Positions 49,946 to 58,002 of a DNA stretch of 64,000 nt are shown here, piece by piece. Every line of letters begins with the position of its first letter. Positions within the stretch are counted from its first letter, which is position 1. Below the pieces are notes generated by a model. It was not told the origin of the DNA. It ran no database searches and saw only the letters and a program-made list of their open reading frames with translations. Source of the stretch: Streptomyces durmitorensis. Lineage in GTDB: Bacteria > Actinomycetota > Actinomycetes > Streptomycetales > Streptomycetaceae. The position numbers and the translations under genes were made by a program. Where the stretch lies: the NCBI RefSeq assembly GCF_023498005.1, contig NZ_CP097289.1:2356001-2420000 (forward strand). The letters are read 5' to 3'.

Positions 49946-51691
49946 GTGGAGTTCGAGGTGTGGGCACCGGGAGCGGAGCGCGTGGCGCTGCTGTGCGAGG
50001 GCACCACGCGCGCGATGGAGCGCGCCGACGGCCGGGCCGGCTGGTGGACGGCGGAGGCGGAGGCCGCCGACGGGGCGCGCTACGGCTTCTCGCTCGACGG
50101 CGGCCCCGTGCTGCCCGATCCCCGCTCGCGGCGCCAGCCGGACGGCCCCGACGGGCTCAGCGCCCTCGTCGACCACGACCGGTACGCGTGGCGCGCGCCC
50201 TGGGCGGGGCGCGGGGTGCGGGACGCGGTCCTGTACGAGCTGCATGTGGGGACGTACACACCGGACGGCACGCTCGACTCGGCCGCGGGGCGGCTCGGCC
50301 ATCTGGCCGAACTGGGCGTCACACATGTGGAGCTGATGCCGGTCTGCCCGTTCCCGGGGCAGCACGGCTGGGGCTACGAGGGCGTGTCCCTGTGGGCCGT
50401 GCACGAGCCGTACGGCGGCCCCGAGGCACTGAAACGCTTCGTCGACGCGGCGCACGCGCACGGCATGGGTGTCGTGCTCGACGTGGTCCACAACCACCTC
50501 GGGCCGTCCGGCAACCATCTGCCCGCGTTCGGCCCCTACTTCACGGACACCCACCACACGCCGTGGGGCGCCGCGGTCAACCTGGACGCCCCCGGTTCGG
50601 ACGAGGTGCGCGCGTATCTGATCACAAGCGCGCTCGCGTGGCTGCGCGACTACCGTCTGGACGGCCTGCGTCTGGACGCGGTGCACGCGCTGCGGGACAC
50701 GCGCGCGTGCCACTTCCTGGAGGACCTTTCGGCGGCCGTGGACGAGCTGGCCGGGGAACTCGGCAGGCCGCTCTCGCTGATCGCCGAGTCCGACCAGGGC
50801 GATCCGCGGGTCGTCACCCCGCGCGCGCAGGGCGGTCTGGGCCTGCACGCGCAGTGGAACGATGACTTCCACCACGCGCTGCACACCGCGCTCACCGGCG
50901 AATCGCACGGCTACTACGAAGACTTCGCCCACGCCCCCTTCGCCGCGCTCGCCAAGACGTTCACGGGCGGCTTCTTCCACGACGGAACGTACTCGACCTT
51001 CCGGGGGCGCAGGCACGGCCGTCCCGTGGACCGCGCCCGGACGCCCGCGTACCGCTTCCTCGGCTATACGCAGACCCACGACCAGATCGGCAATCGCGCA
51101 CAAGGAGACCGGCTCTCCGCCTCCCTCTCCCCCGGCCTGCTCGCCTGCGCCGCCGTACTCACCCTCACAGGACCGTTCACGCCGATGCTGTTCATGGGCG
51201 AGGAGTGGGGCGCCGCCACACCCTGGCAGTTCTTCACGGACCACACCGATCCCGAGCTCGCGGATGCCGTGCGCCGGGGCAGGCGGCGGGAGTTCGCCGC
51301 GCATGGGTGGGCCGAGGACGACATCCCGGATCCGCAGGACCCGGCCACCAGGACCCGCTCCTGTCTCGACTGGGCCGAGCCCCTGACCGACCCGCACGCG
51401 CGCGTGCTGGCCTGGTACCGCGAGCTGATCGCCCTGCGCCGCGCCCTCGGCGACCTCCTCGACCCCGATCTGGCGGCGCTGCGGGTCGCGTACGACGAGA
51501 GCGCGCGCTGGTTCGCGGTCCGGCGCGGTGATCTGCGGATCGCCGTGAATATCGGCAAGGAGGCGGTCGACATCCCGTTGGGCGGCCGGGGAGCGCGAGT
51601 GCTCGCGGCGTGGGAGCCGGTCACCGCGCCGGGCGCGGACGGGCTGCTGCGGCTGCCCGCCGAGTCGTGTGCGGTGCTCGCGACGCCATGA
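49946..51691 (+). CDS. treZ: Malto-oligosyltrehalose trehalohydrolase
   Basis: A 581-residue GH13 enzyme that releases trehalose from malto-oligosyltrehalose made by TreY. An N-terminal CBM48-like domain (VEFEVWAPGAERVALLCEG) is followed by the barrel with YELHVGTYTPDGTLDSAAGRL and VVHNHLGPSGNHL. Catalytic residues: Asp244 (DGLRLDAVHAL), Glu281 (SLIAESDQGDPR) and Asp379 (GYTQTHDQIGNRAQGDR). FMGEEWGAATPWQFFTDHTDPEL is typical for TreZ. GTG 49946 is preferred because AAGGGGGA lies seven bases upstream and homologues begin at this point; ATG 49922 is the alternative. It is separated from treY by three unrelated genes. Confidence 0.96.
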   Translation: MEFEVWAPGAERVALLCEGTTRAMERADGRAGWWTAEAEAADGARYGFSLDGGPVLPDPRSRRQPDGPDGLSALVDHDRYAWRAPWAGRGVRDAVLYELHVGTYTPDGTLDSAAGRLGHLAELGVTHVELMPVCPFPGQHGWGYEGVSLWAVHEPYGGPEALKRFVDAAHAHGMGVVLDVVHNHLGPSGNHLPAFGPYFTDTHHTPWGAAVNLDAPGSDEVRAYLITSALAWLRDYRLDGLRLDAVHALRDTRACHFLEDLSAAVDELAGELGRPLSLIAESDQGDPRVVTPRAQGGLGLHAQWNDDFHHALHTALTGESHGYYEDFAHAPFAALAKTFTGGFFHDGTYSTFRGRRHGRPVDRARTPAYRFLGYTQTHDQIGNRAQGDRLSASLSPGLLACAAVLTLTGPFTPMLFMGEEWGAATPWQFFTDHTDPELADAVRRGRRREFAAHGWAEDDIPDPQDPATRTRSCLDWAEPLTDPHARVLAWYRELIALRRALGDLLDPDLAALRVAYDESARWFAVRRGDLRIAVNIGKEAVDIPLGGRGARVLAAWEPVTAPGADGLLRLPAESCAVLATP

Positions 51692-51706
51692 GGCCGACGG
51701 CAGGGG

Positions 51707-52831
51707 TCAGTTGACGATCGCCAGCTCGCGCGGGGTGGAGTTGAGGCGGCGTACGCCGTCATCGGTGACCGTCACGATGTCCTCGATGCGCACTCCGAAG
51801 CGGCCCGGCAGATAGATGCCGGGCTCCACGGAGAAGCACATCCCGGGCACGAGCGGCAGCTCCTCGCCCTCGATCATGTAGGGCGGCTCGTGGGTGGTGA
51901 CGCCGATGCCGTGCCCGGTGCGGTGGATGAAGTGCTCGCCGTACCCGGCTTCGGTGATCACCGCCCGCGCCGCCCTGTCGACGTCCTGGCAGGCGGCGCC
52001 GGGCCGCACCGCGCGGCAGCCGGCCTCCTGCGCCTCGCGGACTATGTCGTGGACCCGCTGCTCCTCGGCGTCGGGCTCGCCCACGTGCACCGTGCGCGAG
52101 GTGTCCGAGCCGTAGCCGTGCAGCAGGCCGCCGAAGTCCAGGACGACCATGTCGCCGCGTTCGATGACGCGGTGTCCCGCCTCGTGGTGCGGATTGGCGC
52201 CGTTCGGGCCGGATCCCACGACGGTGAAGTCGACCTGGGAGTGCCCGAACTGCCGCAGCAGATCGGCGAGATCGGCGGCGACATCGGTCTCCTTGCGGCC
52301 CGCGAACGAAACCTTCTTGATCTCTTCGTACGTCGAGTCCGCGGCGGCACCGGCCGCCGCGATGCGTTCGAGCTCCGCGGCGTCCTTGACGGCGCGCAGC
52401 ATGGGGAGCGCTTCGGTGAGGGACACGTAGGAGGTGTTCGGCAGCTCCTTCTGGAAGCCGAGCAGATGCATGGCCCAGGAGTTGTCGCTGATCCCGAAGC
52501 GCCCGTCGACATCCAGGAGCGGCGCGGTCGCGGCGTAGGGGTCCTTCCCGTCGGTCCAGTCGCGCAGCGAGAGCGCGCTCGCGCCCGCCGCCCGCCCTGC
52601 GTCCGGGGCCTCCAGGGTGGGCACCACGAGCACCGGCTCCTGGCCCGCCGCGAGCACCAGGACGGTGAGGCGCTCGGTGTCGGCGGTCGGCCGGTAGCCG
52701 GTGAGCCAGACCATGTCGGGGCCGGGTGCGACGAGCAGTCCCGCGAGCCCCGCGTCCGCCGCGGTGGCCGCGGCACGGTCCATGCGGGCCTTGTAGTCGT
52801 CGGCGGTGAAGGGCGCGGGGGTGCCGGTCAT
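51707..52831 (-). CDS. M24 metallopeptidase (Xaa-Pro aminopeptidase-like)
   Basis: A 374-residue cytoplasmic aminopeptidase with an N-terminal creatinase-like domain (residues 10-140) and a C-terminal pita-bread catalytic domain. The five metal ligands are visible: Asp in VVLDFGG, Asp in YGSDTSRTV, His in HRTGHGIGV, Glu in FSVEPGIYL and Glu in GVRIEDIV, with substrate His in TTHEPPY. The enzyme probably removes N-terminal residues before proline or works in peptide recycling. It is convergent with treZ with only 15 bp between the stops. Confidence 0.92.
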   Translation of the reverse strand: MTGTPAPFTADDYKARMDRAAATAADAGLAGLLVAPGPDMVWLTGYRPTADTERLTVLVLAAGQEPVLVVPTLEAPDAGRAAGASALSLRDWTDGKDPYAATAPLLDVDGRFGISDNSWAMHLLGFQKELPNTSYVSLTEALPMLRAVKDAAELERIAAAGAAADSTYEEIKKVSFAGRKETDVAADLADLLRQFGHSQVDFTVVGSGPNGANPHHEAGHRVIERGDMVVLDFGGLLHGYGSDTSRTVHVGEPDAEEQRVHDIVREAQEAGCRAVRPGAACQDVDRAARAVITEAGYGEHFIHRTGHGIGVTTHEPPYMIEGEELPLVPGMCFSVEPGIYLPGRFGVRIEDIVTVTDDGVRRLNSTPRELAIVN

Positions 52832-52960
52832 GGGGGCCTCCAGGGCTGCTCACTGGTGCGCGTACGGCCTGCTGCTCGTACGGCGCGCTGCCAATGAAGC
52901 CGATCCTGCCCGCACCGCCGCGCGTGCGCGACCGGGTTACGGCGGCCCCCGCCACGTCCC

Positions 52961-52992
52961 TTCACGTTCACGCACGTTCACGTCGCTTCACG
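52961..52992. repeat. Short TTCACG repeat cluster
   Basis: TTCACG occurs at 52961, 52967, 52977 and 52987, bridging the 3' end of the PDZ gene and the 156-bp gap before the M24 gene start. It may be simple-sequence drift. The rest of the gap (52832-52960) shows an imperfect inverted repeat built on CGTACGG but no clear promoter. Confidence 0.6.
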
Positions 52993-53803
52993 TCACGAAG
53001 CCCGGCGTCACCGACAGGGACTGCCGCCCTCCGCTCTCGTGGCGGACGCTCACCGTGACGTTCCTTCCCGGGGCCGCGGCGGCGACCGCGGCCGCAAGGG
53101 CCTTGGCCGAAGCGGTGCGGGTCCCGCCGAAGGCGAGCACCACGTCGCCGCGTACGAGACCCGCGGTGTGGCCGGGACCCGGACTGTGCACGCCGACGAG
53201 CAGGGCCCCTGGCCCCGTGGGGGCGTCGACGGCCTCCACGCCGATGGCGGGGCGCGCGGCGGCCCGCTCCCCGGCCTTGTCCGGCTCCTTCCCCGGCGGC
53301 TTCGACGGCTTCGGCGGGGCGGCGGGCTTGGACGCGGTACCCGGAGCGGCCGGCGCGCCGGGCCCCGCCGGTCCTCCGGGTGCTTCCGGTCCCGTCTGCC
53401 CGCCCTGCCCCTTGGCGCCACCCTGTGCCTGGGCCTGCTTCTGTGCCTGCTTCTGCATGTCGGCGAGCTTGCTCATGCCGATGACAGTGGCGCTGACGGT
53501 GCCGAGCCCCACCCCCGACAGCACGAGGACGGCCGAGAAGAGCAGCCCGAGGAGCAGGGTGATCAGCCGCCGTCCGCGCCGCCGCGCGGCGTGCGGGCGG
53601 TGGCCGGGACCGGATCGGTGGCCCGTGCCGGATGTCCGCCGGGCACCGGCCTTCCGGCCCATGCCCAGCCTCCGGGCCATGCCGAGCCCGCCGCCTCTGC
53701 CGGACTTCCGGCCGATGCCGAGCTTCCGGCCTATGCCGAACTTGCCGCCTCCGCCGGAATCCTGTCCGGGCATCGGCTTGGGACGCAACGCAGTCTGTTC
53801 CAT
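52988..53803 (-). CDS. Single-span membrane protein with C-terminal PDZ domain
   Basis: A 271-residue bitopic protein. The cytoplasmic N-terminus (about 80 residues) is extremely Gly/Arg/Lys-rich with a degenerate pentad (GIGRK, GMARR, GMGRK). One span follows (LITLLLGLLFSAVLVLSGVGLGTVSATVIGM, about 80-110), then a Gln/Gly/Pro-rich linker and an extracytoplasmic PDZ-like domain (IGVEAVDAPTGPGALLVGVHSPGPGHTAGLVRGDVVLAFGGTRTASAKALAAAVAAAAPGRNVTVSVRH). No protease domain is attached. It may act as a scaffold or regulate an envelope protease; the basic repeats might bind nucleic acid or acidic lipid heads. Confidence 0.8.
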   Translation of the reverse strand: MEQTALRPKPMPGQDSGGGGKFGIGRKLGIGRKSGRGGGLGMARRLGMGRKAGARRTSGTGHRSGPGHRPHAARRRGRRLITLLLGLLFSAVLVLSGVGLGTVSATVIGMSKLADMQKQAQKQAQAQGGAKGQGGQTGPEAPGGPAGPGAPAAPGTASKPAAPPKPSKPPGKEPDKAGERAAARPAIGVEAVDAPTGPGALLVGVHSPGPGHTAGLVRGDVVLAFGGTRTASAKALAAAVAAAAPGRNVTVSVRHESGGRQSLSVTPGFVT

Positions 53804-53899
53804 GGCTCGCCTCCGGCCACAGCCCTACCCGGCGTGACCCGGCGCGACGATTCACGAAAGAGTGACGTCCACGTGTGCGGCCGACGCGGACGCCGGCCG

Positions 53900-53956
53900 C
53901 CCGCGGTCTCCGACAGCCCGCGGTCTCCGACAGCCCGCGGTCTCCGTCAGCCCGCG
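53900..53956. repeat. 17-bp tandem repeat at the multicopper oxidase 3' end
   Basis: CCCGCGGTCTCCGACAG is repeated at 53900, 53917 and 53934 (one mismatch in the third), then a partial copy. The third copy includes the oxidase stop codon (53947-53949), so the repeats have grown out of the gene end. Possible variable-number locus. Confidence 0.9.
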
Positions 53957-55893
53957 TGACCTCCCTCGTGCCCGCTCCCGCCGTGGCCCCCGTCATGACC
54001 GCCGTGCCCCGCCCCGTGGTCGAACTTCAGGGCCTCCTTCGGCATGACCACGAAGGGGCGCATCATGCCCATGTCCTCGTGCTCCAGGAGGTGGCAGTGG
54101 TACATGAAGCGGCCGTAGGCACCGTCGAACTTGCCCATCACGCGCAGCATTTGACCGCCCGGGACCAGGAAGACGTCCTTCCAGCCCCGCTCGTTCGGGG
54201 CGAGGGGGATCTCCGTCTTCGGGTCGAAGGAGATCGGGGCCCGGGTGCCGCCCACGGTGACGTCGAAGCCTGACGCGTCGTACGCGTCGCGGCCCAGGAG
54301 CTGGAAGTCAGCCAGGTGGATGTGCATGGGGTGGGTCACCGGCGGGTCCACCGCGAGGTTCAGGAAGCTCCACTGTTCGTGGCTGCCCTCGGCGATGGTG
54401 AAGCCCAGGCCGTCGTTGAAGGTGCGGGCCGTACGGCGATAGGTCTTGGTCTTGCCGTCCGCACCCCGGACCTGGATGATCCCCTCGGTCGGGACGCGGA
54501 TGTCGCCCGCGTCCTTGATCTCGGTCATCTCCCAGATCTCCGGGTGGCCCCCGCCGCCCTTCGTGGCGGGCGGCGTCAGGACGACCAGGCGGTGGCCGTG
54601 CTCCATGTCGTGGCTCAGCGGGCGGAACGAGCCCGAGAGGATCTCCGGGAGCGAGAAGGGGTCGTCGCACTCGGCTTCCCGCACGCGGAACTCCATGACC
54701 TGCGGGTAGCGAACGTCGTTCGCCGGGTCCGGCACCCCGGGGGCCTGCCCCCTGCCCTTGTTCACCAGACGCACCCGCTTGCCCGCGAGCGCGCGGAAGT
54801 CGATCAGCAGGTCCATCCGCTCGGCCGGGGCGACGGTGAGCGTGGGCAGCGCCTCGTCGAAGTCGACCGGCACGGGGCGCGGCAGCAGGCCGCCGTCGCT
54901 GCCGATCTGGTGCAGGGCGCCCCGCACCGGGTTGTTGTCCTCGTCGACCAGGACGAGGTCGTAGATCCGGGCGTTCGACGCGTTCACCAGGCGGAGGCGG
55001 TGCCAGGCCGCGTCGACGTCCGCGTACGGCCAGATGCGGCCGTTGACCGTGCTGAACGGGCCCGTGAAGGGCAGCGACACCGGCTTGCCCGTCTCCGGGT
55101 TCTTGGGCTGGACGATCACGGTCTTGTGCAGCAGGCGGCCGTTCAGACGTCCGTCCTCGTCCGTGTCCAGGTTCCGGTCGGCGAGCAGGAGCGGGATCTC
55201 CCGCTCCCCGGAGGGGAGATGGAGCGCGTCCTCCTCGTCGTCCCTCACCAGATACGTGCCGTAGAGCCCCGCCTGGACGTTCCAGCGCGTGATGTTCATG
55301 GCGTGGTCGTGATACCACCACTGAACCGCCTGGTGGTCGTTCGCGTACTCGGAGAGCTGCGCGTCGCCGGTCCCCACCGCGTTGTCCGCCCACCCGTCGT
55401 TGCCCCCGCCGGTCTGCGCGCCGTGCAGGTGCGTGACCGACCAGGGCGGCAGCGCGGCCACGTCCTTGTTCGGTGCGACGCCCGCCCGGCCCGGCAGCGT
55501 GGCGGGGCTCGGGTCGGCCCGCGGCACCTCCACGGAGGTGACGGGATACTCGCTGCCCTTCGGGATGCGGTTGGTCCAGGCGATCCGGATGCGACGGCCA
55601 CGCCGCACCTCGATCGTCGGGCCCGGCACGCAGCCGCCATACCCCCACATCAGGGTCGGCGGCAGCTGCGGATGCAGCCGGATCCAGGCCGGCCGCAGCG
55701 CGATCTCGGTCTCCGCGGGCACGTCGGTCTCGTCGCGCATGTCGACGGAGTCCGGCCGCAGGACCGGCGGCACCGGCAGCGGTGTGACGTACGGAGTCAG
55801 CTCCCCCGGTGCCGGTGCCGGGGTCGCGTCCGCGTCGGCGGGCCCCGTCAGGCGGTCGGTGATGCGCTCGATGATGTCGGTCAAGATGAACAC
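53947..55893 (-). CDS. Multicopper oxidase (phenoxazinone synthase/CotA-like)
   Basis: A protein of about 648 residues with three cupredoxin domains. Copper motifs in order: HLHG ([16 protein letters not shown]), HDH ([21 protein letters not shown]), [16 protein letters not shown], and [14 protein letters not shown], with the axial Met of the type 1 site. Sequence pattern is closest to phenoxazinone synthase, EpoA and bacterial CotA-type laccases; it may oxidise phenols, aminophenols or metal ions. There is no obvious signal peptide, and the C-terminus is His/Gly-rich ([25 protein letters not shown]), perhaps a metal-binding tail. GTG 55893 is proposed; TTG 55884 with GGGGGTG upstream is equally possible. 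Confidence 0.9.
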   Translation of the reverse strand: MFILTDIIERITDRLTGPADADATPAPAPGELTPYVTPLPVPPVLRPDSVDMRDETDVPAETEIALRPAWIRLHPQLPPTLMWGYGGCVPGPTIEVRRGRRIRIAWTNRIPKGSEYPVTSVEVPRADPSPATLPGRAGVAPNKDVAALPPWSVTHLHGAQTGGGNDGWADNAVGTGDAQLSEYANDHQAVQWWYHDHAMNITRWNVQAGLYGTYLVRDDEEDALHLPSGEREIPLLLADRNLDTDEDGRLNGRLLHKTVIVQPKNPETGKPVSLPFTGPFSTVNGRIWPYADVDAAWHRLRLVNASNARIYDLVLVDEDNNPVRGALHQIGSDGGLLPRPVPVDFDEALPTLTVAPAERMDLLIDFRALAGKRVRLVNKGRGQAPGVPDPANDVRYPQVMEFRVREAECDDPFSLPEILSGSFRPLSHDMEHGHRLVVLTPPATKGGGGHPEIWEMTEIKDAGDIRVPTEGIIQVRGADGKTKTYRRTARTFNDGLGFTIAEGSHEQWSFLNLAVDPPVTHPMHIHLADFQLLGRDAYDASGFDVTVGGTRAPISFDPKTEIPLAPNERGWKDVFLVPGGQMLRVMGKFDGAYGRFMYHCHLLEHEDMGMMRPFVVMPKEALKFDHGAGHGGHDGGHGGSGHEGGHAG

Positions 55894-55907
55894 CCCCGTG
55901 TTGATCA

Positions 55908-55934
55908 ATGCAAAGCAAGAACGCGATGCAAAGC
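55908..55934 (-). promoter_or_regulatory. Direct repeat upstream of the multicopper oxidase
   Basis: ATGCAAAGC occurs at 55908 and 55926, exactly 18 bp apart, directly upstream of the oxidase start on the opposite strand reading (GCTTTGCAT). These may be binding sites for a copper- or development-linked regulator. The rest of the 234-bp divergent region to 56127 shows no clear feature. Confidence 0.45.
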
Positions 55935-56127
55935 AGTGCAATGGCCGCTGGTGTGCGGCCGGTTGAACGGCCCGGTCAGTGGCCGCCCCCTTACATCAAA
56001 AGACTCGCGACGCCTCGGCCAAGTTCCGCGAATCCCTCATTCCGCAAGAAAAGTATCGGAAACCCCATATGGAATCGGGTAGTCCTGTTGAGGGTCTGGC
56101 GTCAGTGACCGCTGTTACTTTCGGAGC

Positions 56128-57348
56128 ATGACCGAACGTGCACTCCGTCTGCTGCGACAGGACCCACGTCTGGCCGAGCTGGCCGCGTTCCCTTTCGCAT
56201 TCGACCTGTCCCGCGCGGACCACGTCGAAGAGGTCCGCCTCGCGTCGGGTGGGCCGCTCGAACCGATCGCGGGGGACGATTCCGGGGGCACGTATTTCGT
56301 CTGCGGGGACGGATCCGTGCTGTACGCCGACTCCGAGGGGTCCGCGGGGACCATCGGGGACAGCGTGGACGAGGCCCTGGAGATCCTCGTCGGCCTGCCC
56401 GGCTGGCACGACTACGTAGGCCTGTCGCCCACCGACGGCGAGGCGCGGATACTCGCCGAGATCGCCGACACGGAGGGTGACTTCCGCGAGGACTGCGTTC
56501 CCGATCTCGACGCGCGCCGCACCGAGCTGAGAGCCGCGCTCGGGCTCCCCGAGCGCTCCCCCGCACAGCTTGTCGCGCGCCTGCACACCGCGCTCCTGCG
56601 CACCGAACCGGACCACCTCCTCCTCAACGCGGTCGAGCACCTGGCGTACCAGCGCCTCGACCCCCACCCGCGCCCGCCCTTGTGGGAACAGGTGCTCGCC
56701 AAGGGCCGCACCGACCTGGCCCTGCTGCGGACGGGCGACCGCACGGTCTGGGACGGCGTCGCCGGGGACCGGCCGCGCCGGGTGGCTGCGCTGCGCGCCG
56801 CGCAGTACGACCGGCGGAACACCGACCGCGCACTCCTGCGCCACCTCCTCAAGCACGAGGCGGACGCCTCCATGTCCGACGAACTGCGGCTCGCCGTCGT
56901 CCTGGTGGGGCTCCATGGCCTTGCCGAGGACCTGCCGCTGCTGCGCGAGGTCCACGAGACGACGTACGACACCTGGTGCGGTCTCGCCGGGCTCCCGGAC
57001 GAGGCCGGTCAAGTCCAGGAGTGGGCTCGCTCGTTCGACGATTCCAACTATGGGATGGACCCCGACGACGAACCGGAATCCACCTGGCTCGAACTCGCGC
57101 GGGACCAGGGGATGGTGGAGGCCGCCCGCACCTATCTGATCCGCGAGCTGGACGACACGGGTCCCGACACGGCACAACTGGCCGTCCTACGCGACGAGTT
57201 GGCACTGATCGGCGACTACACCCAGGCGATACGGGCGCAGCGCCTGCACCGCTCGCTCCAGGACACCGACGAGGGCCGCGCGGCGGCCGACGCGCGCCTC
57301 GCCGAGCTGGAGCGCAGGGCCGTGGAAGCGGCAGCGGCGGAATCGTAG
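56128..57348 (+). CDS. Conserved hypothetical protein, helical repeat-like C-terminus
   Basis: A 406-residue protein I do not recognise. The N-terminal 110 residues (FPFAFDLSRADHVEEVRLASGGPLEPIAGDDSGGTYFVCGDGSVLYADSEGSAGTIGDSVDEALEILVGLPGW) resemble the SMI1/KNR4-like beta-rich domain that can act as an immunity or scaffold module. From about 135 onward it is almost wholly helical, with HEAT/TPR-like pairs (AQLVARLHTALLRTEPDHLLLNAVEHLAYQRLD; MSDELRLAVVLVGLHGLAEDLPLLREVH), ending in a coiled segment. It stands alone between the multicopper oxidase and the EACC1-like gene (124-bp gap with nothing obvious). SMI1 resemblance is a guess. Confidence 0.65.
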   Translation: MTERALRLLRQDPRLAELAAFPFAFDLSRADHVEEVRLASGGPLEPIAGDDSGGTYFVCGDGSVLYADSEGSAGTIGDSVDEALEILVGLPGWHDYVGLSPTDGEARILAEIADTEGDFREDCVPDLDARRTELRAALGLPERSPAQLVARLHTALLRTEPDHLLLNAVEHLAYQRLDPHPRPPLWEQVLAKGRTDLALLRTGDRTVWDGVAGDRPRRVAALRAAQYDRRNTDRALLRHLLKHEADASMSDELRLAVVLVGLHGLAEDLPLLREVHETTYDTWCGLAGLPDEAGQVQEWARSFDDSNYGMDPDDEPESTWLELARDQGMVEAARTYLIRELDDTGPDTAQLAVLRDELALIGDYTQAIRAQRLHRSLQDTDEGRAAADARLAELERRAVEAAAAES

Positions 57349-57472
57349 ATTTTCCCGCACCGGTGCGGCCGCCGCCTCTAGGCTGCGGGACGGAGATCAG
57401 CTCGGCAGGAGCGGGAGTACGGCATCGGCTCCGGGCGGGGGATCGAGATCACCTCCGGGAAGGACCGCCCAC

Positions 57473-57961
57473 ATGACCGACGCACCGCTGCCCGCGGAGC
57501 TGCTCCTCGACCGGGACGTCTCCGACGACCTGCGGCGGGAGCTGGTCTCCGCGCTGGAGGGCCTCGGCGTCCACACGGCGCGGGTGCGCCGCGCGGTCGA
57601 CCACCGGGGCGCTGCGGACATCCCCTGGATCATGCTGGCGTCCCTGCCCCTACAGGCGTTCCTGAGCGGGCTCGGCGCGGAGGCGGTCAAGGACTCGTAC
57701 ACGGCGTTCAAGGATGTCGTACGCCGGTCGTCGCGCGCGGCGGATCCCGCTCATGGCACTGACCCCGCCGGTCCCGCTCCTCGGCCGCTGGTGCTCCAGG
57801 ACCGGCGTACGGGACTGCGCGTGGTCCTGGAGCCGGGTCTGCCGGGCGAGGCGTACGAGCAGCTCCTGGGCCTCGACCTGGCACGGTTCAGCGAGGGGCC
57901 GCTGCACTACGACAGCGCGCAGGGCCGCTGGCGCTCCGAACTGGACGAAGCGGCCGGCTGA
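57473..57961 (+). CDS. Small protein with EACC1-like layout
   Basis: A 162-residue protein, first gene of the terminal three-gene group. It begins with a short helical segment (SDDLRRELVSALEGLGVHTARVRRAVD), has a central amphipathic/hydrophobic helix (DIPWIMLASLPLQAFLSGLGAEAVKDSYTAFKDVVRR, about 49-86), then a basic/Pro linker and a beta-hairpin-like end (PLVLQDRRTGLRVVLEPGLPGEAYEQLLGL). This strand-helix-hairpin order is like effector-associated constant component 1 (EACC1), a small partner in multi-component conflict systems of multicellular bacteria. The assignment is by layout only. GGGAAGGA precedes ATG 57473; the next gene starts 41 bp later. Confidence 0.6.
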   Translation: MTDAPLPAELLLDRDVSDDLRRELVSALEGLGVHTARVRRAVDHRGAADIPWIMLASLPLQAFLSGLGAEAVKDSYTAFKDVVRRSSRAADPAHGTDPAGPAPRPLVLQDRRTGLRVVLEPGLPGEAYEQLLGLDLARFSEGPLHYDSAQGRWRSELDEAAG

Positions 57962-58002
57962 CCCGCCGGGGAACGGAGAACGGGGAACGGGGGTGGTGTG
58001 AC

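Noticed and set aside
53900..53956. CRISPR array from short regularly spaced repeats
   Set aside because: The units are directly adjacent with no spacers and no cas genes are in the window; the same applies to 6256-6297.
54316..56082. 588-residue plus-strand open frame
   Set aside because: Antisense to the multicopper oxidase, which has all four copper motifs.
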